Source: CAYRML01 sp964425485
GTDB lineage: Bacteria; Bacillota; Dehalobacteriia; UBA4068
Direction of reading: 5' to 3'
DNA length: 43,013 nt
NCBI GenBank assembly: GCA_964425485.1
Contig: CAYRML010000003.1
Span: 1 to 43,013, forward strand
The notes below the pieces were generated by a model. The model was not told the origin of the DNA and did not search any database. It saw only the letters and a program-made list of their open reading frames with translations. Shown piece by piece: positions 34,449-42,055 of the stretch. Each line of letters begins with the position of its first letter. The first letter of the stretch is position 1. The translations under genes and the position numbers were made by a program.

Positions 34449-34952
34449 TTATACCAGCGCATCTTTTTCCAGCAGCAGCAGCCGTTCCTTAAGCGAAAGC
34501 CCGCCGGCATAGCCCGTCAGACGGCCGTTGGCGCCGACCACGCGATGGCAGGGGATGATGATGGCGATGGGGTTATGGTGGTTGGCAGAGCCCACAGCCC
34601 TGGCGGCCCGCGCATTGCCGATATCGGTGGCAATCTGACCATAGCTACGCGTTTGCCCATAAGGGATAGCCAAAAGCTCCTGCCACACCTGCTGCCTGAA
34701 AGAGGTGCCCTGTGGCGCCAGCGGCAGAGAAAATTGGCGCAGATGACCGGCCAAATAGGCCTGCAATTGCGCCCCCGCCTCCCTTAAAAGAGGGGTTTGC
34801 TGCTCTTCGGCTGTGGCTATTATCTGCTGCCGCCTCTTAAGCAAACTGCCCGAGAGCGGGCAATCGGCAAAAAAGAGGTCGGTGAGGGCATCATTTTGCT
34901 CTGCCAGGCCGAAGCGGCCAAAATCGCTATCATAAAAATAGAGTTTTTTCAT
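34449..34952 (-). CDS. ogt: Methylated-DNA--protein-cysteine methyltransferase
   Basis: The protein has 167 residues. The active-site motif PCHRVVGANGRLTGYAGG carries the acceptor Cys, and FRQQVWQELLAIPYGQTRSYGQIA is the conserved helix-turn-helix region that binds DNA. It removes alkyl groups from O6-alkylguanine by a one-time transfer. The short N-terminal domain lacks Ada-type regulator parts. The gene stands alone between tig and the divergent queC. Confidence 0.93.
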   Translation of the reverse strand: MKKLYFYDSDFGRFGLAEQNDALTDLFFADCPLSGSLLKRRQQIIATAEEQQTPLLREAGAQLQAYLAGHLRQFSLPLAPQGTSFRQQVWQELLAIPYGQTRSYGQIATDIGNARAARAVGSANHHNPIAIIIPCHRVVGANGRLTGYAGGLSLKERLLLLEKDALV

Positions 34953-35035
34953 GCGCTTGTCCCTTTTTTTTATCGTAACTATTGTATTATATCATAATAA
35001 TCAATTAATTGTTAAACATTATAATGTAATTTTTC

Positions 35036-35064
35036 TTAAAAATCACCATCTTTTATGATATAAT
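35036..35064 (+). promoter_or_regulatory. Promoter of the queCDE operon
   Basis: A perfect TATAAT at 35059-35064 is preceded 17 bases upstream by a weaker TTAAAA (35036-35041). The short leader (about 25 bases) holds GGAGG before queC and shows no preQ1 riboswitch. Confidence 0.55.
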
Positions 35065-35094
35065 TACAAAAAACCGTAGCGGAGGTAGCAAGCC

Positions 35095-35793
35095 ATGGAA
35101 AAAGCTCTGGTTTTGAGCAGCGGCGGCATCGATTCCACCACCTGCCTGGCTGTAGCCATCGAGCGGCTGGGCCCTGATAATGTCTCTTCCCTGTCCATTT
35201 TTTACGGGCAGAAGCAACGTAAGGAGCTGGATTGCGCTCACAAGATAGCCGATTATTACGGCATCAGGCATTACGAGCTGGACCTTTCCGCGGTCATGGC
35301 CTATGCCGACACACCTATGCTGGCCAAAAGCCAAGAAAATATACCGCAGCAAAGTTATGCCGAGCAGCTGGCTCAAAGTCCCGGCGGCATCGTCAAGACC
35401 TATGTGCCTTTTCGTAACGGACTCTTTCTCTCTGCGGCCGCCAGCTTGGCCATGTCTCTTGCAAAAGAGGAAGAAACCGGCATCTATCTGGGCGCCCATG
35501 CAGACGATGCGGCCGGGCGCGCCTATGCTGACTGCACACCTGAATTCACGCAGGCCATGGGACAAGCCATCAGCCTCGGCACCTATGACAAGATCAGCCT
35601 GGTCTCCCCTTTTATCAATCTCAACAAGGCTCAAATCGTGCGCCTGGGCCTGGAGCTGGGCGTGCCTTATCAATATACCTGGAGCTGCTATGAGGGCGGC
35701 GATCAACCCTGCGGCCTATGCGCCACCTGCCTGGACAGGCAGCAGGCCTTCGCAGCCTGCGGCATCGCAGACCCCGCCTTGGCCACCGAATAA
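35095..35793 (+). CDS. queC: 7-cyano-7-deazaguanine (preQ0) synthase QueC
   Basis: The protein has 232 residues. The ATP pyrophosphatase loop SSGGIDSTT is at residues 8-16, with FYGQKQRKEL and VPFRNGLFLSAAAS following. The zinc site is formed by the C-terminal cysteines C-YEGGDQP-C-GLC-ATC. It converts 7-carboxy-7-deazaguanine to preQ0 with ATP and ammonia. It leads a three-gene operon with queD (17 bases later) and queE. Confidence 0.96.
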   Translation: MEKALVLSSGGIDSTTCLAVAIERLGPDNVSSLSIFYGQKQRKELDCAHKIADYYGIRHYELDLSAVMAYADTPMLAKSQENIPQQSYAEQLAQSPGGIVKTYVPFRNGLFLSAAASLAMSLAKEEETGIYLGAHADDAAGRAYADCTPEFTQAMGQAISLGTYDKISLVSPFINLNKAQIVRLGLELGVPYQYTWSCYEGGDQPCGLCATCLDRQQAFAACGIADPALATE

Positions 35794-35810
35794 GAACAGG
35801 AGCTGAAATT

Positions 35811-36143
35811 ATGTATTATGTAGTCAAAAAAGTCAATATATCGGCCGCCCACCGGCTGGAGCTGGATTATGAAAGCAAATGCCAGAACATCCACGGCCAC
35901 AACTGGCTCATCACCGTCTATTGCAAATCGGCCACGCTCAACCAAAACGGCATGGTCACAGATTTTTCTTCCATCAAGGAACAGATAGAGGATTTTCTCG
36001 ATCATAAGTATCTCAATGACATTTTCGCCTTCAATCCCACCTCCGAGCAGATCGCCAAATGGATTGTCGATCATATTCCCAACTGCTATAAGGCCGAGGT
36101 GCAGGAAAGCGACGGCAATCTGGCCTGCTATGAAAAGGACTGA
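35811..36143 (+). CDS. queD: 6-carboxy-5,6,7,8-tetrahydropterin synthase QueD
   Basis: The protein has 110 residues from ATG 35811, after CAGGAGCTGAAATT; the longer upstream frame lies inside queC. The zinc histidines are in SAAHRL and the HGHNW motif (IHGHNWLI), and SSIKEQIEDFLDHKYLND follows with the conserved aspartate/histidine. It converts 7,8-dihydroneopterin triphosphate to carboxy-tetrahydropterin, the substrate of QueE, whose gene begins three bases after its stop. Confidence 0.94.
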   Translation: MYYVVKKVNISAAHRLELDYESKCQNIHGHNWLITVYCKSATLNQNGMVTDFSSIKEQIEDFLDHKYLNDIFAFNPTSEQIAKWIVDHIPNCYKAEVQESDGNLACYEKD

Positions 36144-36146
36144 GCT

Positions 36147-36791
36147 ATGAAAGTCTGCGAGATATTCCACAGCATCGAGGGCGAAGGCATCCGCTGCGGC
36201 TATCCTGCCGTTTTTGTCCGCCTTTATGGCTGCAATCTGGCCTGCGGCTATTGCGACAGCCGTTATGCCTGTCAGGGCGATCAGTTCAGGGAGCTGAGCC
36301 CCCACCAGATAGTGCAGCGGATCGGCCGCTATGACTGCTGGCGCCTGACGCTGACGGGCGGCGAGCCACTTTTGCAGCCGCAAACACCGGAACTGGCGCA
36401 TCTTTTGACCGAGGCCGGCTATGAGCTGAACATCGAGACCAACGGCAGCCTGGACATCGGCCCCTATATAAATAATGAAAAGATCATCATCACCATGGAT
36501 AGCAAGCTGCCCACAAGCGACATGGCCGGACAGATGCTGGAGGCCAATCTGCCGCTTTTGCGCCGGCAGGATGTGCTGAAGTTTGTGGCGAGCAGTCAAG
36601 AGGACCTGCTTGTGGCAAAAAGCCTGATCCAAGCACATAAGCCGATCTGCCATATCTTTTTCAGCCCCGTCTTCGGACGGCTGGCGCCGGTGCAAATCGT
36701 CGATTTTCTGCTGTGCGAAGGGCTTAACGATTGTCGTTTGCAGCTGCAACTGCATAAAATCGTCTGGGATCCGCAGCAAAGAGGAGTCTGA
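36147..36791 (+). CDS. queE: 7-carboxy-7-deazaguanine synthase QueE
   Basis: The protein has 214 residues. The radical SAM cluster motif is C-NLA-C-GY-C (about residues 29-36), in the context RLYGCNLACGYCDSRYAC, with LTGGEPLLQ binding SAM. The opening EIFHSIEGEGIRCGYPA is the QueE signature. It rearranges carboxy-tetrahydropterin to the deazaguanine ring. It ends before a strong terminator. No folE or queF is in the window, so the operon makes preQ0 only as far as can be seen here. Confidence 0.95.
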   Translation: MKVCEIFHSIEGEGIRCGYPAVFVRLYGCNLACGYCDSRYACQGDQFRELSPHQIVQRIGRYDCWRLTLTGGEPLLQPQTPELAHLLTEAGYELNIETNGSLDIGPYINNEKIIITMDSKLPTSDMAGQMLEANLPLLRRQDVLKFVASSQEDLLVAKSLIQAHKPICHIFFSPVFGRLAPVQIVDFLLCEGLNDCRLQLQLHKIVWDPQQRGV

Positions 36792-36826
36792 GCATGCCAT
36801 AAATGCTTCTTCTTTTGAGGCCGAAA

Positions 36827-36853
36827 GGCCGGCTCGAAGGCCGGTCTTTTTTT
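36827..36853 (+). terminator. Terminator of the queCDE operon
   Basis: GGCCGGC (36827-36833) pairs with GCCGGTC (36840-36846) with one G-T pair, followed by seven T. Confidence 0.85.
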
Positions 36854-36932
36854 GCAGCATAGCCCCGCAAAAAAAGATGTGCGAAAGTGGCCAAAGAAAA
36901 AAATCCAAATTTTGCACCTTATATGAAATAAC

Positions 36933-36961
36933 TTGCCAAAACTCGACTATTGGTTTAAAAT
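36933..36961 (+). promoter_or_regulatory. Promoter of the MBOAT-DHHW operon
   Basis: TTGCCA (36933-36938) is 17 bases from TAAAAT (36956-36961), about 36 bases before the MBOAT start codon, which has GAGGAG as its ribosome site. Confidence 0.65.
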
Positions 36962-36997
36962 ACTTGAGTATATATTTTCCGCAACAGAGGAGTACAT

Positions 36998-38407
36998 ATG
37001 TTATTTTCCAGTACAACTTTCATATTCGGCTTTTTGCCCATAGTTTTGCTGATCTATTTCATATTTTTGGCCAAGGCCCCCATGCTTGCCAAAAATATCT
37101 TTTTGCTCTTAGCCAGCCTCTTTTTCTATGCTTGGGGAGAACCAAAGTTCGTTCTTATGATGATCCTTTCTATCGTCCTCAACTGGCTGGCAGGCCTTTT
37201 TATCGACAAATGGCGGCAAAACAAGGCCCGCGTCAACCTGGTCTTAGCGCTGGTGATGGCCTTCAACATTGGTATACTTTTCATATATAAATACCTCATT
37301 TTTTCCATCACAACCATCAACCAATTGACAGGTTCGGTCTTCGATCTGCCCAATATCCTCTTGCCTATAGGCATTTCATTTTTTACCTTCCAGGCTATCT
37401 CTTATGTCATCGATGTCAAGCGCGGAACAGTCGCCGTGCAGAAAAACCCACTTTATGTGGCACTTTATATCTCCTTCTTCCCTCAATTGGTGGCCGGCCC
37501 CATCGTGCGCTATTCCACCATCGCCGAGCAGATCAACGACCGCACATCCACTTTTAATGATAAAGCGGCCGGTTTGACCCGCTTTATCATTGGTCTGGCC
37601 AAGAAGGCTCTTTTGGCCGACAATTTGGCCATTGTGGCGGACAAGGCCTTCTCCATGGGGGCAGGCGACCTCTCCACGCCTTTTGCCTGGCTGGGCGTAG
37701 GGGCCTTTATGCTGCAGATTTATTTCGATTTCTCCGGCTATTCCGATATGGCTATCGGTTTGGGCCGCATCTTCGGCTTCCGTTTTCTGGAAAACTTCAA
37801 CTATCCCTATATATCCAAAAGTATATCGGAATTTTGGCGCCGCTGGCATATCTCTCTCGGCTCCTGGTTTCGCGACTATGTCTATTTTCCGCTGGGCGGC
37901 AGCCGTGTCGCCAGCAAAAAGCGGCTGGTCTTCAACCTCTTTGTCGTCTGGATGCTGACCGGCGTCTGGCATGGCGCCAACTGGACTTTTATCCTGTGGG
38001 GTCTGTTCTACTTTGCCTTTATCGCCGCGGAAAAACTCAGTGGCTTCGAGCTGAAGCTGCCTCATATCCTAAAGCATGTCTATACACTGGCTGTAGTCAT
38101 TTTCGGCTGGGTGCTTTTCCGCAGCGTAGATTTGGGGCAGACTTTTTCCTACATGCAGACCATGCTGGGCTTAACCGGCACCGCCTTTGCCGACAGCAAT
38201 TTCCTCTTTTACCTCAAGGAATATTGGCTCTTCTTCGTCTTTGGCGGCGTCTGCTCCTTGCCCATCATCCCAGCCATCAGGGAAAAATTGGCCACTATCA
38301 AACCGCTGTCTATTCCGCTGACCGCTATTTTGGTGGCCCTGTTCATCTTCAGCGTCAGCTTTATCATCAAGGGCAATTTTGCCCCCTTTATCTACTTTAA
38401 CTTTTAG
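36998..38407 (+). CDS. MBOAT-family membrane O-acyltransferase (AlgI/DltB-like)
   Basis: The protein has 469 residues with about eleven membrane segments. Family blocks are visible: PIGISFFTFQAISYVIDV, FFPQLVAGPIVRY, QIYFDFSGYSDMAIGLGRIFGF, SISEFWRRWHISLGSWFRDYVYFPLGG and the catalytic-His segment MLTGVWHGANWTFILWGL. AlgI-like proteins pass acetyl groups across the membrane to a partner that acetylates an exported polymer. The gene directly downstream encodes such a partner, 8 bases later. The polymer (wall glycan, teichoic acid or exopolysaccharide) cannot be told. Confidence 0.92.
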   Translation: MLFSSTTFIFGFLPIVLLIYFIFLAKAPMLAKNIFLLLASLFFYAWGEPKFVLMMILSIVLNWLAGLFIDKWRQNKARVNLVLALVMAFNIGILFIYKYLIFSITTINQLTGSVFDLPNILLPIGISFFTFQAISYVIDVKRGTVAVQKNPLYVALYISFFPQLVAGPIVRYSTIAEQINDRTSTFNDKAAGLTRFIIGLAKKALLADNLAIVADKAFSMGAGDLSTPFAWLGVGAFMLQIYFDFSGYSDMAIGLGRIFGFRFLENFNYPYISKSISEFWRRWHISLGSWFRDYVYFPLGGSRVASKKRLVFNLFVVWMLTGVWHGANWTFILWGLFYFAFIAAEKLSGFELKLPHILKHVYTLAVVIFGWVLFRSVDLGQTFSYMQTMLGLTGTAFADSNFLFYLKEYWLFFVFGGVCSLPIIPAIREKLATIKPLSIPLTAILVALFIFSVSFIIKGNFAPFIYFNF

Positions 38408-38415
38408 GAGGTGCT

Positions 38416-39657
38416 ATGATGCGTGATATCTTTACCAAGGTGACCTTGATTATCGTTTTGATCATCATAGCCCCTGTCTGCGCTTATTTATTTTATACCA
38501 CAGCTGTGGAGATGCGGGCCGACCGCGCGGCCATCTTTGCGGAGACCGATACCGTGTTTGAAAAAGCGCAGGCCGCCATCAATTATCTGAATAACAAATA
38601 TAATGAAAATATGCCGCTTAAGACCAACTTCATCGAGGCCAACGGCTTCTTCCAGCGCGCTGTGGGCAAGCAGTTTATCGAGGATGTCGAGGTCATGTAC
38701 AGCATCGTTAAGGATGAAAACGGCGAGCTCTATTTTACCGGCTACTGGCAGACGGAAAATGTCTTTGACCAGAAGAATCTGCCTGTGCTGATGCAGGAGA
38801 TCAAGGCACTGGACAGCGCTTTGTCTAAAGAGGACATCCCTCTTGTCTATATCGCCGCGCCGGAAAAATATATCAAGGGCTATACCGAATTCCCGGATAT
38901 TATCCACAACTATAATAATGATAAAGTCGATTCTTTTCTCTCGGCTCTCGACCAGACTGATATTCCTCACCTGGATCTGCGCAAAGTCATCAGCGAGCCG
39001 GCGGCCGATAAGAGCAACCTTTTCTATTATACCGACCACCACTGGCAGAGCGACGCCTCCTTTGACGCGGCCTGGGCCATCGGTGATTATCTGAACCAGA
39101 CTCTGGGCTTTAATATCGACCCGCATGACTATTACAGCAACAGCGCCAACTATCTGCGCGATGAATACCCCCGTTCCTTCGTGGGCTCGCAGGGGCGGCG
39201 CGTGGGCCGCTATTATACCCGCCTGGATGATTTTACGCTCATCTATCCGGCTTTTGCCACCGATTATGTCATGACCTATTATTCCGGCCAGGAAAAAACA
39301 CGCAGCGGCGATTTTGTCTCCGCCCTCGTCTTCGATGAATATATAAACAATGATGACGTCTATACCAACCGCTATGCGGCCTGGCTGGGCGGTGACCATG
39401 CTCTTTTGACCATAGATAATAAGCTGCAGGATGATTATAAATTGCTGATCGTCAAGGATTCCTTCACCTCGCCGGCGGCCTGCTTCCTCTCCACTGCCGT
39501 CAATGAGATCAAGCTGGTGGATTTGCGCCAATATAATAATTCCTTAACCGACCTGGCCCTTTCTTATCAGCCAGATGCCTTTATAATCCTCTACAGTTCC
39601 AGCGGACTTAACGAGGCTATGTTTGATTTCGATAACAATATGGCGGAAAGCCAATAA
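38416..39657 (+). CDS. DHHW-family (AlgJ/AlgX-like) extracellular acetyltransferase partner
   Basis: The protein has 413 residues, with AGGAGGTG before its ATG. One N-terminal membrane segment (about 8-27) is followed by an extracytoplasmic domain. The motif FYYTDHHWQS gives the family name and supplies the Asp/His pair; IVKDSFTSPA carries a probable nucleophile Ser in the SGNH-like fold. It should transfer acetyl groups supplied by the MBOAT protein to a surface polymer. A strong terminator follows, so the two genes form a complete unit. Confidence 0.88.
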   Translation: MMRDIFTKVTLIIVLIIIAPVCAYLFYTTAVEMRADRAAIFAETDTVFEKAQAAINYLNNKYNENMPLKTNFIEANGFFQRAVGKQFIEDVEVMYSIVKDENGELYFTGYWQTENVFDQKNLPVLMQEIKALDSALSKEDIPLVYIAAPEKYIKGYTEFPDIIHNYNNDKVDSFLSALDQTDIPHLDLRKVISEPAADKSNLFYYTDHHWQSDASFDAAWAIGDYLNQTLGFNIDPHDYYSNSANYLRDEYPRSFVGSQGRRVGRYYTRLDDFTLIYPAFATDYVMTYYSGQEKTRSGDFVSALVFDEYINNDDVYTNRYAAWLGGDHALLTIDNKLQDDYKLLIVKDSFTSPAACFLSTAVNEIKLVDLRQYNNSLTDLALSYQPDAFIILYSSSGLNEAMFDFDNNMAESQ

Positions 39658-39680
39658 GATAATAATCATATAATGACGAT

Positions 39681-39724
39681 AAAAAAAGCACCGCCCTCTT
39701 TTTAAGAAGGCGGTGCTTTTTTTT
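39681..39724 (+). terminator. Terminator of the MBOAT-DHHW operon
   Basis: AAAAGCACCGCC (39684-39695) pairs with GGCGGTGCTTTT (39709-39720) with further TCTT/AAGA pairing inside, followed by four more T. The A run on the other side lets it act leftward also. Confidence 0.9.
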
Positions 39725-39853
39725 AGGGGAAATTTTATATACAAGGAGTATATAACAATGTAGTATGGTATTTTATGTTCAAATATATATGTCTATGATT
39801 TTTTATGTTTTATTATATAGAACTTCCGCCGCCAAGTCAAGCGGCCGCAAAAG

Positions 39854-40330
39854 TTATTTAATAATATCACAAAAGCGAACTTTCAGCAGCTGACTCAGCT
39901 CCTGTGGCTTCATCTCTATCTGGGAACCCAAGCGGCCGCCGCTGAACATGATGGTCTCATGCAGCAGCGCACTGTCGTGGATGACGGTAAGGAAGCGTTT
40001 TTTCATGCCGATGGGGCTACAGCCGCCGCGCACATAGCCGGTCAGCTTGTTGATATCCTTGACAGGTATCATCTCCACCGATTTTTCGCCCACGGACTGC
40101 GCTGCTTTTTTCAGGTCCAGCTCCTCCGCCACCGGCAGTACAAAAACATAATATTGCTTGCTTTTGCCGACTGCCACCAGCGTTTTGAAGGTTTTTGTCA
40201 CCGACATGCCCACTTTTTGCGCCACAGTCACTCCATCCAAAAACCCATCGCATTCATAGGTGTGAATGACAAAGGGCAGGCCTGCTTTTTCCAGCAAACG
40301 CATGGCATTGGTTTTGATCTCTTTTTCCAC
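39854..40330 (-). CDS. ybaK: YbaK/EbsC-type Cys-tRNA(Pro) deacylase
   Basis: The protein has 158 residues, starting at GTG 40328-40330 eight bases after GGAGG. Family motifs are KTFKTLVAVGKSKQYYVFVLP, LDLKKAAQ with the catalytic Lys region, GGCSPIGMKK and GRLGSQIEMKP. YbaK removes cysteine mischarged on tRNA-Pro. The gene stands alone, divergent from the Amidase_6 gene. Confidence 0.92.
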   Translation of the reverse strand: MEKEIKTNAMRLLEKAGLPFVIHTYECDGFLDGVTVAQKVGMSVTKTFKTLVAVGKSKQYYVFVLPVAEELDLKKAAQSVGEKSVEMIPVKDINKLTGYVRGGCSPIGMKKRFLTVIHDSALLHETIMFSGGRLGSQIEMKPQELSQLLKVRFCDIIK

Positions 40331-40375
40331 GGCAACAACCTCCTTCTTGGCTATTATAGCCCCCGCCTCCGGACT

Positions 40376-40405
40376 TTGTCAATTGCCAGGCGGACAGCAT
40401 ATAAT
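40376..40405 (+). promoter_or_regulatory. Promoter of the Amidase_6 gene
   Basis: TTGTCA (40376-40381) is 18 bases from a perfect TATAAT (40400-40405). The -10 box overlaps an in-frame ATG at 40404, which rules that ATG out as the start and supports the GTG at 40431. Confidence 0.75.
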
Positions 40406-40430
40406 GGTTGTGAGAGAGGAGTGCTTGCCT

Positions 40431-40919
40431 GTGGGTTATAACCGCCAAGCTGCTGTTGCCTATGCCCATCGCTGGGCTTTTGCCCGCAACCCCCTATTTT
40501 ATGATTTTTCTGATCTGGGCGGTGATTGCACCAACTTTATTTCACAATGCCTTTATGCCGGCGGCGGCGTCATGAACCTTAATCATAATCCGGCACTGGC
40601 CTGGTTTTATTTAAGGCCGAACAATCGTAGCGCCTCTTGGACCGGTGTACCCTTTTTATATCATTTTCTTATCCATAATAAGGGGCCGGGGCCTTGGGCC
40701 ATCCATGCACCGCTGGCGCAAGCGGAGGCAGGTGATGTGATACAGCTCTTCTTCAACGGAGAAGATTATGGCCACTCTCTCTTTGTCGTGGAGGTAGCGG
40801 GACCGGATCCTTATAATATCTATATTGCGACCCATACTTATGATAGCGATTTCCGGCCCCTTTCCTCTTACGGCTATGCCGAGGCACGGCTTTTACACAT
40901 AGAGGGGGCCAGGTTTTAG
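40431..40919 (+). CDS. Amidase_6 domain protein (putative cysteine amidase/peptidase)
   Basis: The product has 162 residues from GTG 40431, about nine bases after AGGAG; longer frames begin inside or upstream of the promoter. The domain opens with NRQAAVAYAHRWAF, then GGDCTNFISQCLYAGG with the likely nucleophile Cys33, and DYGHSLFVVEV with the likely His. This is the pattern of the amidase domain found in many Bacillota wall or spore proteins. No signal peptide is seen, so export is uncertain; other members carry a separate N-terminal region. Its substrate is unknown. It may be host rather than phage, being on the opposite strand. Confidence 0.8.
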   Translation: MGYNRQAAVAYAHRWAFARNPLFYDFSDLGGDCTNFISQCLYAGGGVMNLNHNPALAWFYLRPNNRSASWTGVPFLYHFLIHNKGPGPWAIHAPLAQAEAGDVIQLFFNGEDYGHSLFVVEVAGPDPYNIYIATHTYDSDFRPLSSYGYAEARLLHIEGARF

Positions 40920-40953
40920 CTCTGCCCCCTCAGCCTGCCTGCATCGGCTTAGA

Positions 40954-41415
40954 TCAAATCAGACAAAAGATATGGCTACCGATTTTGGCACAGACACGGG
41001 CGTTTTGCGCCCCTCTGCTGAAATAGACGGCGTCGGGCGGCAGGATGCGCTGACTGCTGTAAAGCACATAATAGACATTGTTATATTCCTTGCTGGTGGC
41101 CACTGTCTTGGCGATGCGTTTGGCCGGGGTGAACTGGTTTTGAGCATAGACCACATGGCGAATATTATCAGGAAAGCGCTCGCTCATTACTCGATTGAAG
41201 ACCACCTCCACAACCGCCTGCTGGCCGGAATCGCTTTCGCCGCGGGCCTCCAGCCAGACCAGGCGCGCCATCAGATTGATATCGGCTACGCTGATATTTT
41301 GTCTGATCACATCATAGCTGTAGTTGTAGTTATATACGGCCGCCTGGGCCGGTGTCGCCGCCCATATTATGACCAGTGCTATGACCAATGCCAGCAGCTT
41401 TTTATATGAACACAT
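40954..41415 (-). CDS. Secreted SleB-like cell wall hydrolase
   Basis: The protein has 153 residues from ATG 41413-41415, preceded by GGAGGTATAAGT; the longer frame to 41502 covers the promoter and hairpin. A signal peptide is clear, with likely cleavage after Ala25 (PAQA-A). The hydrolase_2 domain follows: LMARLVWLEARGESDSGQQAVVEVVFNRV with probable catalytic Glu56, then QNQFTPAK. SleB-type enzymes cut the glycan strand of peptidoglycan. It lies just downstream of a phage holin gene on the same strand, so it may be the prophage endolysin or a host sporulation/wall enzyme at the border. Confidence 0.82.
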   Translation of the reverse strand: MCSYKKLLALVIALVIIWAATPAQAAVYNYNYSYDVIRQNISVADINLMARLVWLEARGESDSGQQAVVEVVFNRVMSERFPDNIRHVVYAQNQFTPAKRIAKTVATSKEYNNVYYVLYSSQRILPPDAVYFSRGAQNARVCAKIGSHIFCLI

Positions 41416-41443
41416 ACTTATACCTCCAACTTCTTTGACAGTT

Positions 41444-41475
41444 ACGCCCAGTCGCATCAGGATGGGCGTTTTTTT
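41444..41475. terminator. Hairpin upstream of the SleB-like gene (terminator-like on the plus strand)
   Basis: ACGCCCA (41444-41450) pairs perfectly with TGGGCGT (41463-41469), followed by six T on the plus strand. On the minus strand it would be a plain hairpin in the SleB leader. There is no rightward gene for it to end. Confidence 0.5.
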
Positions 41476-41486
41476 ATTATGCCGCA

Positions 41487-41515
41487 AATATGGCAAAATC
41501 ATACAAAAATGTCAA
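41487..41515 (-). promoter_or_regulatory. Possible promoter of the SleB-like gene
   Basis: On the minus strand a perfect TTGACA (41510-41515) lies 17 bases from CATATT (41487-41492), about 70 bases before the SleB start. This would let the gene be expressed apart from the prophage operon. Confidence 0.4.
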
Positions 41516-41579
41516 AGAAAGCCTAAATAAGCAAGCGGCAGCAATATTCCACAAGAGTAAACAAGGGCCGGGGCCTTTC

Positions 41580-41876
41580 TTATTGATCCAGCTCCTGCAC
41601 GGCCGAATTAACCAAGGCATCCAGCTCCGACTCGCTGAGATCGATGCCCTTTTCCGCCAAAAAGCTCAGCACATACTCGTATTTGGCCGTTTGGCGCACC
41701 AGGTTGTTTTCCTCGTCCTCATAGGCCTTTTCCGCTGCCCGCACGGCCACGCGTACCACTTCCACCAGCCTGGCCCAGCTCTCTTCGCCAATTTTGGCCT
41801 TCAGCCAAGGCAGCAAAAAAGCGGTGATCAAAGCCGCCGCCACAGAAACCACTATCTGTAAAACTTCATATGTCAT
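41580..41876 (-). CDS. Phage holin, LLH family
   Basis: The protein has 98 residues. One membrane segment (about residues 5-24) is followed by a charged amphipathic helix region (ESWARLVEVVRVAVRAAEKAYEDEENN) and YVLSFLAEKGIDLSESELDALVNSAVQEL. This arrangement is characteristic of LLH holins of Bacillota phages. Holins form membrane holes that release the endolysin. The ATG overlaps the TGA of the small upstream frame (ATGA), with GAGGAGG as ribosome site. Confidence 0.9.
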   Translation of the reverse strand: MTYEVLQIVVSVAAALITAFLLPWLKAKIGEESWARLVEVVRVAVRAAEKAYEDEENNLVRQTAKYEYVLSFLAEKGIDLSESELDALVNSAVQELDQ

Positions 41877-42046
41877 ATTATTTCCTCCTCTGTTGTTTTT
41901 ATAAATTCCCCGTTTTCATATCTATCTCCAATACCAAAACCTTCTTACAGCAATATCCATCCCATACTTACAGCAAAAGCCTCATCCTCGCAGACTGCGA
42001 TATTGGTTATAACGCCATCGGTTATTTCCGCATAGATAGTTTCCAT
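41873..42046 (-). pseudogene. Small prophage protein gene interrupted by an in-frame TAA
   Basis: From ATG 42044-42046, with AGGAGG ahead, a frame encodes 33 residues (METIYAEITDGVITN, then AVCEDEAFAVSMGWILL) and meets TAA at 41945-41947. The same frame continues as EGFGIGDRYENGEFIKTTEEE to a TGA at 41873-41875, which overlaps the holin ATG. The joined 57-codon product resembles the short proteins often encoded just before phage holins (a GFGIGD-type second half). A single base change (for example CAA to TAA) or read-through of TAA would explain it. The function of the family is unknown. Confidence 0.65.
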
Positions 42047-42055
42047 ATATACCTC

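Noticed and set aside
34953..35094. Possible preQ1 riboswitch before queC
   Set aside because: The transcript leader after the TATAAT is only about 25 bases and shows no preQ1-I or preQ1-II motif.
35703..37016. 437-residue open frame on the minus strand across queC-queD-queE
   Set aside because: It is antisense to three recognised genes and their terminator, so it is an artefact of codon use.
38488..39531. 347-residue open frame on the minus strand under the DHHW gene
   Set aside because: It is antisense to a gene with clear family motifs, with no ribosome site or recognisable product.
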